A DNA stretch of 64,000 nt from Cymodocea nodosa (GCA_036874045.1 JAZBRI010000003.1:2740501-2804500), one strand, 5' to 3'. Counted from the first letter of the stretch, positions 50,190 through 60,700 are shown. Numbers and translations: made by a program. The notes: generated from the sequence alone by a model not told the origin.

Positions 50190-52202
50190 GAGAGAGAGAT
50201 CTATGCAGCTATTATCTGACGATTTGAGTTTTAAAGGAGAGGAATGAGTAGCCTAGATGTTTAAACTTGAAAGCAGAATGTGGTGAAGAGCAGTGATAGT
50301 GGAAGTTGACAAATACAGAAAAGGCAAGGGGGTTGTTAGCATGTTTGGTATATGTAGTCAAATGCATGACAATCTTGATGTTGCAGTCACTATCATTCGG
50401 AAATCAAGACACAAAACATTGAAGAGAATGTGGGAAAATGTGAGAAGGTTGCAGTGTTGTGACCAAGTATATATTCTTCAATGCGATCTCAACAAATACC
50501 ATAAAAGATTCATATCTAAAACTATGCTTAATATAATAGCAAATGAAGGAAGTGGTGTCAAAGTACCAATTCATTACATGATAATGGACAAATGCCTGTA
50601 GTGAGAGAAAAATGGTTGTAAGATTATATCAAAAAGACACCAACCTATGTGTGGCAGTCATGACTTACAATTACGGTTGTATTTTCATGAAGTTTGTTAA
50701 TGTGTTTGCTTAGAAGAGGAATTACAAGTACCTGTACAAGTTATCTATGACTGTCATTAAGGATATTGGTGTTACAAATGTTTTCCACATTATCACAGAT
50801 AATGATTGAAAATTCAAATTAGTTGAATAAAAATTATTGTCAAAATATCATTTGTACTAGACACCTTGTATATCACATTGTGTTGATCATATAGCAAAGG
50901 ATTTAAGCAATGTTGGTAAGAAGACAATTAGTAAAATTATAACTGTAATCACCTTCATTTGCAATCACTTGTTAGCATTCATGCAATCTTTAGAGTGTTG
51001 TTACGGTGACTGGAGTTGACCTAAATCATTAGATTTGTAAAAAACCACAGTACTTTAATCAATATAAAAGTAGATTGAAGCATATGTTCAACTCCAAGTG
51101 TGATATATATATCCCTGATGGGAAGGTGATAAAATTATCCGTTGCTAAACTTTTTGGGATGATGTGAAGTGGTGACTGCCTGTCATAAATGTGCTTTGTT
51201 TGATGAATGACGATGACAGATCCACAATGAGTTTCTCATGTGAGGTAATAAATTTGATGAAAGCCATTAGTAAGAGATGCATTACGAAGAACCTATAAGG
51301 TCTATCTCAAATTTAGTGGAGAGATGTAATGAAATGCTTTTTTATCTATTGCATGAAGTAGCTAAAAAGTAATATAAATTTCAGATTTTATAAATTGGAT
51401 ATTACAAGGGGAAAACAATCAAGTGTCTATTGATTTTACACACACAATAGTGATTGGCTGTGGTTAACTACAGCCAATCACAATGAGGGACACCATGTGC
51501 CCCCCCCTTCAAACATTCATCTACGGGAGGGGGACCATGTGATCACCACCGTGCGTGTAGAGAGAGAGAGAGAGAGAGAGCATTTTTAGTGAGGCTTGTC
51601 TTAAAGTAGTACAATTCTGCATTAGATTGTAGCCGTTAGATCTAGGTTGGTAAAACCATTAAAGTCAAAGAGGACTTACCAAGGGTAAGTTGGTTTTCAT
51701 TTTGAAATTCAAATTAGTTTAATTCTGTAATTATAGAGTTTAGGATCCGTGGAAAAAAGAGTGAAACGAAACATCCTGCCTGCCCTTCCGCCACTGCTAC
51801 TTCCCTCTGGCCCCCATCAGTGGATGTTGCCTATTTGTACCTTTGATTGCTGAACTCCTTGGAATAGAAGATGTAAAAGAGGAATATAGCAGTATTATGT
51901 TTTACCATGCATATTTCATGTACCATTGCTGCAAAAGAGATTCTGATAACCTAGATTGCTGAAATTTTTGTGATACCAGAGATAAAATGATATAGCAGTA
52001 TTTATCCTTTGCCATACATGGACTTTCATTGCCTATATCGTTCATACTTTCTTTGATGGTGCAGGGTGTTCATGACTTATTTCAGGGATCCCCTGATCGG
52101 CCTTGGGCTCCTGAGGAGCCAAGGATGAACAAGATTGTGTTTATAGGGAAGAACTTGGATGCTCAGGCACTAGAAAAGGGATTCAAAGCTTGTTTACTAT
52201 GA
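32517..52202 (+). CDS. COBW/ZNG1-type zinc-binding GTPase, probably plastid-targeted (ten exons)
   Basis: Exons 32517-32852, 37865-37930, 39367-39547, 43135-43331, 47453-47503, 47586-47677, 49000-49100, 49401-49489, 49587-49691 and 52065-52202 join to 452 codons (451 residues). This is a G3E-family GTPase, metal chaperones that hand zinc or cobalt to client enzymes. Residues 1-85 are Ser/Arg/Ala-rich and look like a chloroplast (or mitochondrial) transit peptide. Motifs are Walker A GFLGSGKTT (106-114, split by intron 1), the zinc site GCLCCTVR (CxCC at 162-165), ETTG (192-195) and NKTD (259-262). A His-rich linker with 18 His in 33 residues lies at 321-353. The CobW C-terminal domain runs to the end. 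Introns 1, 3, 4 and 9 are 5.0, 3.6, 4.1 and 2.4 kb and are packed with transposons. All splice sites are GT-AG and phases fit. Confidence 0.93.
33702..34174. mobile_element. hAT-type MITE in COBW intron 1
   Basis: A 473-base element without coding capacity. Its ends are inverted: CAATGTTTTCAAAATTGGAC on the left against CAATATTTTGAAAACTGGTT on the complement of the right end. It is flanked by a perfect 8-bp target duplication CTTCTATT (33694-33701 and 34175-34182). Eight-base duplications and a CA-starting terminal repeat are the marks of the hAT superfamily. Inside, a purine-rich stretch (33880-33970) has no frame. Confidence 0.8.
34270..37480 (-). mobile_element. Decayed L1-type LINE, antisense in COBW intron 1
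   Basis: Read on the minus strand from about 37450 downward, it first shows Cys-rich CCHC-like fragments (37060-37250, including CTKCKRHWTQVACK). Next is a plant L1 ORF1-like part. Then, from about 35350, comes an endonuclease domain: LKKRRWLDQ, then WHIINVYNPC, then a VGGDFNI block, then QLDRSMAQIGKVFAVPDWDD at about 34750. Last is the linker block (TKEDFFAKLKALKDKLKQWK, near 34500). No reverse transcriptase follows, so the 3' part is missing. Many stops and frame changes are present. Confidence 0.75.
40395..40640 (+). mobile_element. Small LINE 3' fragment in COBW intron 3
   Basis: A WKVGFKANPSGLHSWDKACQ block followed by PKWESGLGLQRF matches the C-terminal region of plant L1 reverse transcriptases (the 'SWDKVCxPKxxGGLGxR' block before the zf-RVT motif). 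It is an isolated relic. The flanking 40690-41280 is unclassified, probably more repeat debris. Confidence 0.6.
41628..41790. repeat. Degenerate ~44-base tandem repeat
   Basis: Three and a half diverged copies of an AT-rich unit in which AAATGTAACCTGATA-type sequence recurs about every 44 bases. It lies in COBW intron 3 and has no coding frame. Confidence 0.5.
42720..42756. repeat. Perfect 15-bp hairpin
   Basis: AGAGGCACCTTTAGA (42720-42734) and its exact reverse complement (42742-42756) are separated by seven bases. An (ATT)n microsatellite follows at once (about 42759-42780). It may be the core of a small TIR element whose ends I did not find. Confidence 0.7.
43935..45243 (+). mobile_element. 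RTE-type LINE, main part, in COBW intron 4
   Basis: Broken plus-strand frames run through most of an RTE reverse transcriptase: KKMKCGKTV, IKLFNIILKTKKM, FKNKRS, RVIEQRLRC, NQFRFILGRSTMEAIHLL, KKDLFMIFIDLEK. After a gap come the LFVENIILVNKSK block (at the position of the FADD motif), ELWRDNLESKGFEL, and the 3' part GIVKKDLNLYNLTKDLTID. The element is cut at 45243 by a later insertion and resumes at 46622. A TTG/TTA microsatellite at 43905-43944 lies at its upstream edge. The family is the same as at 7676 and 54800. Confidence 0.8.
45244..46621 (-). mobile_element. Small, old, non-autonomous LTR element nested in the RTE LINE
   Basis: Two direct repeats of 154 and 144 bases (45244-45397 and 46478-46621) start TG and end CA as read on the plus strand. 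They share a CTCTATTTATAGA core. The repeats flank about 1.1 kb with no recognisable gag or pol domain. The GTTTGAGGGAAAA purine tract on the minus strand next to the left repeat looks like a polypurine tract, which sets the orientation as minus. Five-base flanking sequence GATAC / GATAG fits a target duplication inside the LINE. The two repeats differ at many sites (roughly a fifth by eye), so the insertion is old. It looks broken and non-autonomous. The family is unassigned. Confidence 0.65.
46622..46725 (+). mobile_element. RTE LINE 3' end, continuation after the nested insertion
   Basis: This resumes the RTE C-terminal region interrupted at 45243: AGATAGAAATATTTAGAAGA, then KKIHLTNPT-like coding, then a GGTTCGAATTGTTGTTATT tail. 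It ends in TTA/TTG microsatellite sequence, as plant RTE elements do. The same C-terminal end without an insertion is seen at 54800-54960. Confidence 0.7.
50290..51340 (+). mobile_element. Decayed hAT transposase in COBW intron 9
   Basis: Broken frames match the DUF659-type region of plant hAT transposases: a FHIITDND block at about 50790, then a TPCISHCVDHIAKDL block (counterpart of 'TPCAAHCLDLILEDI') at about 50860. Next is IITVITFICNH, then FWDDVKWWLPVINVL-like sequence near 51160 and STMSFSCEVINLMKAI. A 102-codon frame at 50293-50601 may be its less recognisable upstream part. (GA)n runs lie on both sides (50158-50185 and 51559-51580). Terminal repeats were not found. Confidence 0.65.
51450..51481. 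repeat. 32-bp near-perfect palindrome with CCAAT boxes
   Basis: GTGATTGGCTGT and ACAGCCAATCAC form 12-bp perfect arms around GGTTAACT. Each arm carries an ATTGG/CCAAT motif. It lies just downstream of the hAT relic and could be part of a transposon end. Confidence 0.7.
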
Positions 52203-53640
52203 CAATTGCACAAATCCAAAAACTTTTTCTCTATGAAGGTAACAGAAAATTTTGATTTTTTCTTGAAGATTTGATATACGTCGTCGGTGCGTGAATTTTT
52301 TTTTGAATACTTTTATTTAGCTATGTGGGGAGGAGCCCCACCATCTATTGTGCCCCTTGTGGGACTGCAAGCCCATTGGGTTATTCTACTAGTTTTTTCT
52401 ACGGTATACTTCACGAGTTTACCTGAATACAAATAAATGTTGTCTCATTCCTTGTAGACCGGTGGCTCGCTGCTGTTTATGATTGTATTTTCAGACACTA
52501 GCGGTGACATCATAATTTAATTTCTGGTGCATAGTGATTTATATCTGTTCTGTTTCATTACATTGCAGGTCGTAGTTGACTAGTTTCAAAATATTATGTA
52601 TGAAGAATTGAAGACATTCTTATAATATCTATTGAGCGCAATGGCCTACAAAATCATGGAATGGGCTCTCTGTATGGTTTGACGCCATGGTTTGATGGTT
52701 TTCTCCACGGAAGAATTGAAGACGACATTCTTATAATATCTATTGAGCGCAATGGCCTACAAAATCATGGAATGGGCTTTCTTTGTATGGTTGGTCCTTG
52801 CGGATCGTAAATTTACTTACTACAAATTTCTTAATATTCTTGGAATGGTTCTCTATTGATGGTAGCTTTACGTGCAAATTAACCGTACACCCGAACCGGA
52901 TCCTTTTATTGGGCGGGTTAGACCCGTTTATAAAAATGAGGTCCGAGTATCGACACCGAAGTTTCACTGACCACCGTGACGGCGAGGGACGTTGAAGAAT
53001 ATGAAAGCTGTGTCGGTGAGAACAAGAGAGAAACATTTTGAAATTAATAAGAAGATGTAGAAGCCAAGATTGCATTTGGAATCTTAGGATTTAAATCTCA
53101 ATGATGTACGTAATAACACAAAAGTAATTAATTTAGATAGGTAAGCTTGGTTTACGAGAGGTTAGGAATGGAAATGAGAAAGCTGATCCACCGTCACCAA
53201 TAGATTTGTTTTTTTTTTTAGATTAATCCAACCGTTAATTACATCTGACGGTACGTATCAACAAATCTTACTTAAAATTGCCACCACCATCGGTCTTGTT
53301 TTATAAATACGAATAAGCCGTTGAATTGATTGAAATGGCATGTATGATTTTATACCTTTTCCTTCGTCCCTGAATCTTCTTATCAATTACAAAAAATATG
53401 TACATAAAGTTCGATTTTCAACAAAATAAACCACTTACAAAAATTTTCTTGGTCAACGCCAGTAAATACGAACGTGAAAAAAGTAAAATAAAATAAAATA
53501 AATCGTACGCACTCATTGGTCCTCCCACGCCCTCCTTTATCCGTCCGCCCACCCGCACGTGTCGTCATACTCATGTCGCACGCATGAAGCCTGTGGAAAT
53601 TCCCGATGCCCGTCAGCGGCCGCTATCCTCTCGCAAGGGT
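52203..53640. other. COBW 3' flank and spacer, with a tandem duplication
   Basis: The first several hundred bases are likely 3' UTR of the COBW gene. A segment of about 108 bases beginning GAAGAATTGAAGAC is repeated in tandem (52602-52709 and 52710 to about 52795). The rest is spacer and then promoter of the next gene, with no gene of its own. Confidence 0.55.
52602..52795. repeat. Tandem duplication, ~108-base period
   Basis: The stretch GAAGAATTGAAGAC...TTCTTATAATATC followed by GAGCGCAATGGCCTAC and AATCATGGAATGGGCT occurs twice in direct orientation. The copies are nearly identical over about 80 bases. The second copy has three extra bases (GAC). Confidence 0.85.
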
Positions 53641-53652
53641 GTTACGGAAGCA

Positions 53653-53680
53653 AAACCCTAGTCTTCCGTCCAAAACCCTA
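53653..53680 (+). promoter_or_regulatory. Two telo-box motifs upstream of the acidic-tail gene
   Basis: AAACCCTA occurs at 53653-53660 and again at 53673-53680, about 20 bases apart, within the probable first exon or core promoter. Telo-boxes are common in promoters of plant genes for ribosome and growth functions. Confidence 0.6.
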
Positions 53681-53902
53681 ATCACCTGGTAAGGCAGTTG
53701 TGGGATCTCCTCCTCGTGCTACAGAGAAGGGATAGGCAGAGATTGAGATCTCACTGAACAAGTACGTCTAGAACCATCATTCACTCCTTCGCAAGGTCTT
53801 GCCTATTTGTTTTTTTGTGTAGTTCTAGTTATTTAGACCGTCACTATTTTACTGCAATGAATGGTGCTTTTTTTGGTTTGTGGTTGTTTTGCTGCAGGAG
53901 AG

Positions 53903-56163
53903 ATGGAGATCGTTTGCCACGTTGGGAATGTTGGTTGGGATGAAGTCCCTTTGGTGGATGCTGTCTTGGCTGCTCAAAAGTTACTTCTCTTGGCGGTACG
54001 AGTTCAGATTACGTCTTTTTTTTGCGATGAACATCAAGATTTTTTTTATGAAATTGTCTTTTGTTGCTTTATTTTCCGTGATTAGCGAGACACCTGATTC
54101 AGGCGTTTCTTTATGAAGTAATGGCTGTTCTAGTGCCCTATTTTTAAAAATACCACTCTTATTAGTATGGAAACCAAAATTCTTTGTTCTTATGATTATC
54201 GTTTTCCATCCAAATATAGTTCTTTCTTGAAGTGGCACAATTCCTACCATTCTTATGTCATCAAATCGTGTTGGTCTTTTGTATGGACCCTAATACATTA
54301 GGGAAAAAACTATTTACAACCGAATCAGTAAATAAAGGAAAATTCTAAGATACCACAGGGTCATAACTATCGTTCTTCAGTTACAATTGTATTCTTGTAG
54401 AAGTTTTGAATTTCATCATTTATATGTTTGAGTTAACTACGAAGACTTAGGCTCAATCACATTTGACCATACCCTTGAGGGTACTGCTTACTTTCCCTTA
54501 AATAACATAACATACAGTGGTAGGATTTTCAGGCTTAAATGTTTTTCACCTTGCCTCTTTGTATCATGTAAGTTCAAATTGCGCCATTATTCTATTACAC
54601 CTGTAGTAAGAAAAGATTTTCTTTTAAAGATATATTTAGATTTTCTCAACCAATCATATATATGATTCATGGTGGTTTCTTTTCTTTTTTTGACAACGGT
54701 TTATGTATAGGCAATATGGTGGTTAACTTTTGAATTATTATAACAAATTGATTTTTGTTTTATTGTTTATTCATCATGTATAGATGGAAGGCCTAAATTT
54801 ACTTTTTTTAGGAATTGTAAGAAAAGATTTAAATTTATGTAATTTAACTAAATATTTGACTATACATAGAAATACATGAAAGAAAAGGATTTTTGTAGCT
54901 GACCTCATGTAGCGGGATTATGGTTTGATTGTATAGGATTTGTATTTTCTAATACTGCATTCTGTTGATAAAAAGATGAAATTGGTGGAAGGTTGGGTAA
55001 TGGATGATAATTAGGCTGCTTGATGTGCAAGTCAGACTATGAAATGTTTACACTATCAGTTTTATGAAATACTGAATTTACAATAGAAAGAAGCACAAAC
55101 GAATTCTTCCGCACTTCTGTTTGCTAAAGACCTTTAATAGAGTCTTTTCACTCATGTCCTGGTCCTGGTGCATTGACCATCACAAAGCAATCTTATGGGT
55201 TGCTTGATATTTCTATGTTAAAATAACTGATCAGTTATGTGACTCAGACGAAGTCTTCTGCATTTCTGTTTGCTAAAGACCTCTAATGGAGCCTTTTTCG
55301 CTCTTATGTCCTGGTCCATTGATTATCACAAAGCAATCTTATGTGTTTGATATTTCTCTGCTAAAATAACTGATTAGTTATGTGACTTTTTGTATTGAGT
55401 TTCTTTCCTTTTATCCTTATGAAAGAATAAACAGTGAGGATTTTTTTAGTTTTTACTATTTAGTTTAGTAGCTTATTTGGAATCATCAATTCAGGCAGAA
55501 CTACCATTTGCATAAAATAGAGATTTTCATCAATGATTTGTATACGTATTCAGTCCTTAATTGTACACTTTTACCTTGTACTTGCAATATATTTTCCTGC
55601 TGAAATCACTCTTCCGTCTGAGAGGTCCCTCAAACTCATATAGGAGATTATGTTCTTCCAGGTTTCTGCTTTACCGCATCATGTTTCTGCTCCGAATTAC
55701 AATGGGTAAGCTTTTCTCTCCTTATCACTGACTAGAAAAACGCTTACATTTTTCACATTTGCTACTATATGTTTCTGACGTTGTTGATAAATAATTCAGG
55801 AAGATAATTGTAGCTGCTATTGGAAGAAGCAAAACCCAGGGAACCCCTGAGAGCAAGGATGATGATGATTCAAATGATGAGGATGAAGATGAAGATGATG
55901 AAGGTGACGATGAAGATGATGATGGAGGTGAGGAATATTCAGGTGATGATGGCAATGAAAATGAAGAAGATGATGATGATGATGAAGGTCCTGAGGCCAA
56001 CGGAGGAGGTGGAAGTGATGACGAAGATGACGATGATGATGACGATGATGATGATGACGGAGATGAAGATGAAGATGGAGATGGAGATGAAGACGAAGAT
56101 GAAGAGGATGAGGAAGAGGAAGAAGACGCACTCCCTCAGCCACCATCTAAGAGAAGAAAATGA
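53903..56163 (+). CDS. Acidic-tail protein with C-terminal basic NLS-like end (three exons)
   Basis: Exons 53903-53995, 55662-55705 and 55800-56163 (GT-AG introns) join to 501 bases and 166 residues. The first 60 residues are MEIVCHVGNVGWDEVPLVDA, then a Leu-rich stretch, then HHVSAPNYNGKIIVAAIGRS. The remaining 100 residues are nearly all Asp, Glu and Gly, with a run of 13 Asp near the middle, and the protein ends PPSKRRK. A long acidic tail plus a short basic end is typical of nuclear histone-chaperone-like or prothymosin-like proteins. That is a composition argument only. I know plant homologs of this layout without an established function. A non-coding first exon (about 53640-53761) with an intron to 53896 is likely. 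Database names for such proteins often come from low-complexity matches and should not be trusted. Confidence 0.75.
54800..54960 (+). mobile_element. RTE LINE 3'-terminal fragment in intron 1 of the acidic-tail gene
   Basis: A GIVRKDLNLCNLTKYLTI block, then RNT, then KKRIFVADLM and RDYGL, corresponds to the extreme C-terminus of the RTE family seen at 45190 and 46622. It is severely 5'-truncated and decayed. Confidence 0.65.
55099..55393. repeat. Tandem duplication, ~149-base period, in the same intron
   Basis: The block ACGAATTCTTCCGC...CTTCTGTTTGCTAAAGACCT to CAGTTATGTGACT recurs in direct orientation from 55248. Copies share CACAAAGCAATCTTATG and AAAATAACTGAT and differ by substitutions and small indels, so the duplication is not recent. 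Confidence 0.8.
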
Positions 56164-56526
56164 GTCCGTCTGTATTTGTTTTCTCCCCTTCTTTTTGTTG
56201 CTCGTTGGCATTGATTAGGATGTTGGAAGGAGAGGGAATGGTGAAAATCCAGGTCTCAGCAGAAATTTATGTGATTGGTTAAGAGAACCTATGTTGTGTA
56301 TTTTCGTCAATTGTTACGTTTTAACTGTCAGTGCTTTCTATTTTTGAATTGAAATGGGCAGTTACATACTTCGAAAAATTTTGAATGTCTTGAAATTCTT
56401 CCCGTGAAAGTTTCATCATGAACCATATTAGTTGGGATTTTATTCATATCTTCTCAAAAGATTTGTAAGGGAATTGCTGCATGACATTTATTGTTACATT
56501 ATTGTTGTATCATCACCACTTTACAA

Positions 56527-57020
56527 GTGGTGACACAGGAGTCATTCCTGTTGGTGAAATCAGATGATCGTTGCTCGTACCTGCCAATGAAATCGGATGG
56601 AGATTTTTTCATTTTCCAAGTGGTGACAGCAGGATCAGTTCCTGCTGGTGAAATCAGAATCGGATCATTTCTTTTACTAACTGATGAGTGAAATAAGATG
56701 GATCAGTGTCCGTACCTGCTGATAAAATCGAATGGTGATTTTATTTATCAAGTGGTGACAGTTTCTGTTGGTGAAATCAGAGAATTATTTTAATTTTTTC
56801 TTAGGTGACAACAGGATCGGTTCCTGCTGGTAAAATCAGAGGGATTATCACTTACAGCCGTTCATCGGATGGTAGATAATCATTTAGCAAGATCATTCCT
56901 GTTAGTGACACCAGGTGCAGTTCCTGCTGGCGAAATTAGATCATTTTATTTTCCAAGGTCAGATGGTACTGTTGTGACACCAGGAGAAGTTCCTGTTGGA
57001 AGAAATCAATTTCATTTTCC
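56527..57020. repeat. Irregular tandem repeat with a hairpin core
   Basis: A core reading about GTGACAGCAGGATCAGTTCC followed by TGCTGGTGAAATCAG occurs six times, starting near 56529, 56624, 56754, 56805, 56905 and 56974. A related half-core (GTACCTGCTGATAAAATCG) lies between some of them. The second unit holds a perfect 8-bp hairpin (CAGCAGGA / TCCTGCTG, 56627-56647). Translated, several units read VTxGxVPAGEIR. It lies downstream of the acidic-tail gene. No gene is supported. Confidence 0.75.
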
Positions 57021-57758
57021 AAAAGCCGTTCCGGATGGTGGATCATTCGTTTACAAGAGCCGTGCCTGCTGACAACGAGGGAAGATTACAAGTGGGAGGG
57101 TCAAAGATTCATGATTGTTCGAGAAGAGGGAAGATCGCTGTGATCCTATCGAGTCAAGGTGATCGCTGTCCAAATCTTCAAGAGAAATCCAAGCAGCCAA
57201 AGTTAACAGAGGATACATTTAAAGGATCGGTGAGAACGGAGAGAAAAGACGAGAACTAACTTAAAGGACACAAAAGCATTATCACCGTAAAGATCTGAAA
57301 AGAAAGCTCTTCGTTCCACATCAGTGGTCTTCCATGGGCGACCCTGAAACCTCCTTAACGTCGCTTGGAGGCAAAGTTTCTCTTGCGGATGGAGAAGATG
57401 GACGTGCAGCGGTCCGTATCAAGGAACTGAACCGGAGTTCATTTTAATTTGTGTCTAATCCTACCTGTTGCCTCAATCGGACGGATGAAATTAGCAAACT
57501 ACATTCATTCTACGCATCTCGTAATCGCAGCTACATTCACAGCATTACAACAGCATGCCAGATTTTCATTCGTAGTCAGCAAATAATGTCCATTTCTTGT
57601 CCCAGCTGTTCATTTATATTCCAACGAAGGTTTTGCACCATTTCGTTAACGATAATCATGTTCCATACATTTTCTAAATAAACATGATAATGACATGAAA
57701 AGTGAAAATAATTATTTGATTTAGAATTCCTTTGTACAGCAATGCCGCAGGTGAATAA
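57021..57758. other. Spacer between convergent genes
   Basis: No gene is supported. A 37-codon frame at 57334-57447 is GC-richer than its surroundings but matches nothing I know. The right part is likely 3' UTR of the minus-strand calcineurin B-like gene. Confidence 0.45.
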
Positions 57759-60700
57759 CTAGTCAACTGGGACCTCAACATCCATTTTTATCGCCCTGTC
57801 ACCAAGAACCTGGAAGAAATATACAACTTAGAAAAATAAAAAAACCAAACTAACAATAAACAGCGGGAAAAGTCTCTAGAATATTTTTTGTGCTAGCAAA
57901 AATTTATCAGCAAGAAAAAAATAACTAAGGAATCAATGGGGTCTATGCCGACAGTGTAAACATAGAAATTCATGGTCACCAGGAAATTAGGCGGATGACC
58001 CCACATCAAACAATTTCTCAATGGCAAGGTTGCATAGTCCAGGAGCTCCTCAAGAAATAGATAAGTTGGAAACCTCACTAGCATGAATAAAATTACAACA
58101 TAGATAAACGAATAAAAATTATAAGATAACAAGTGAAATCTGAAATCATGAATTTTATTCCACATATAGTTCCTTTTTATGCTAAACTTATGTTGACAGA
58201 TGATGTCTACCCACAAGAATAAATGTAAAAAAAAGCATTCTAAATTAGAAATAAACTAAGTTATCTAATAATCTAACAACAATCCCCATCACAGGCACCT
58301 CTGTTATGGCAGTGTGCCATCATTGGCTACTCCAACTCGCCCATTTAACCAGAGTAAGCTAAAAGATGGCATTCTCAGAATTTTAAAGTTATCTAATCCT
58401 CAGATAACTTATCTAAGGATTACGAATTTTATACATGGAACAATTTAAGATAGAGATAAAAAGCATTTTGCATTGTATTCAAAATAAGGTCCATAACATT
58501 TAACTGTCACCACCCATGATTTTTTAAACTACCATAAAGTTTACTTCACACAAGGTAATGCTAAAAGGGAAGAAAAAAAAAAAAAAAAAGTTCGAATAAA
58601 ATTACTGGAAAAAAATAGGAGCACAAGTGCCAGGAACAAATAATGTAAAGTTCTAGCAAGCAAATAAAATTGCTGATATGAAGCATTAACCAGCAATACC
58701 TTGATAAAATCATCAACGTACAGAGAGCAGTTCTTTCCATATCCTGCTTCCTCCAGTACATGACTCAACACTTGCTGAACAGTAAAAGAAAACGTTACTT
58801 TTTTCTGAAAATAAATGCTTGCAGTTAGACACGGCAATAACCTTGATTGTTATGACTCTTTATGAAACTAAAAAAAGCTGCAATATTTTTTTTGAAAAAG
58901 TATCTTCCCACTTGACTAAGCATCCAAATCATGATAATTTTCCACCTATGATATATCTAGAGAACTGAGGTACATCCACATGCATGTTGGAATAATAAGA
59001 TCTTGATCTGGATACTGAATACAGCAAGATATGTCCCTATTGTTGTGGATCACCACTGAAGTTGGATGGTTCAGTTATCTTTTACACTGAAGATGCCACT
59101 GTTGCTACCACACTTTTCTTGCCAAGTCATTGTTGGAAGAAAATCCATTCACTTCATTTGAGGGAAGAAAAGAAAAGATTAAATACACCAATGGGAAAAC
59201 CTCACTCAAATCCTCATTTGTGGATTTCAATCAAGCACGAGTGTTGACTAATCTGAAATGTGTAAATGGTCAGTCAGAAATGTCGGAACTAGGAGCATCA
59301 AGTAGAAGACACTTCTAGAATTCTACCATGTTTATTTTTGTGTTCTAATGAGGATGTCAAGTCTTCGAAAAAAAGAGATTATAATCTCCTGATTTGACAA
59401 TATTGTTAAAGGCTTGAGAATTTTATTTGGCATTCATTGGACAGTTCATGTTTAATTTGATAAAAGTTTGTTTTGCGCTTGGCTCAATTATAGATAAGTC
59501 AAGTTTGAACGTAATTTTTGACTCGTTTATATAAATAAGTTAAGTTTGAACATTATTAGGTCAGTTCATCTCAATTCGAGCAAAGGCTCATCTATTTTTT
59601 TCTGTTATTTTTGAATTTTTATGATATATATCTCTAGGGTCTTACTTAAAAAGTATATAATCTATTTGATATCTATTGATAAATTACTAACTAAATTTAT
59701 TATTCATAATATATATATATATATATATATATAAGAATTTATAGAAGAATAGTTAGATATTCTTGGTAAAGTTGTAGAATACTATATCAATTATCTTTCA
59801 TCATATAACCTACCTCTTAAAATGACATACAATGCTTGTGAATTCTTTTTGACTTGTTAAATTGCTCACGTTTAGCTTAATAAAGTACTACTTAATAAAG
59901 CACAACTCAAATATAGCTTGAATATAAAAAAGTAAGGATTGAATATGACTTTAATTTTGTTTAATAAACAAGTCAAGCTTCAACATCATTTGGTTGACTA
60001 GTTTCACTTGATTCACCACCTAATCGTTTAGAATGATAAAATGAGCACACTAGATCTAAACAAAGATTAGGATTAATATCATATTACTTAGATATTTTAG
60101 ATTGTTACGGATTAATGTATTTTGGATCTAAGGTTGTGGGTCCACCGCATATTAGTCATTACAAATAAATAAATAAGAAATTTACCATTGTGGTCAAAAA
60201 ATTCTATAGGCATCCAAAAGCCAGATAGAATTCCTAAGGTGTCTTTAATGGTTGTGCTTCTTCTAGATAAAGGGTGGAAGGATAAAAAGGTTGAGTGGTG
60301 GTGGCAATAATGAAGCTAGACAACCATTATGATGCACACATAAACAAACCATTATGATGAGCGAAGTCCACAAAAACCTTGACATTTTTTCCAACTTAAC
60401 CTTTCAAAAACATGTTATGCAGTCTCCGATCGACTTTATCTTTCCCGTTTGGAATTTTCTTTTGAAAGCTTATTGGGTCCCAAATTTTTTTAATAAGCTG
60501 ATAAACAGAATAAGTAGTTCCAAACGGTCTATTTCATTTAGCTTATTGAAAAATCTATGAACTTATTTTATTGTAATCATTTTTCTTCTTTATGTATAAA
60601 ACTCATGTATGGGAGCCTTTTCAATAAGTTGGGATTTATAAGTGCCAGCTTCCTATTTTAACCTGAAAAAGTTTGTGCAATTACATTTTTTACCAAATTA

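Noticed and set aside
55725-56211. Minus-strand Ser/His-rich and Ile-rich frames opposite the acidic-tail gene
   Set aside because: They are the reverse reading of GAT/GAA repeats that encode the Asp/Glu tail.
57334-57447. 37-codon frame MGDPETSLTSLGGKV...
   Set aside because: GC-richer than its flanks but too short, without a recognised family or clear splice signals.
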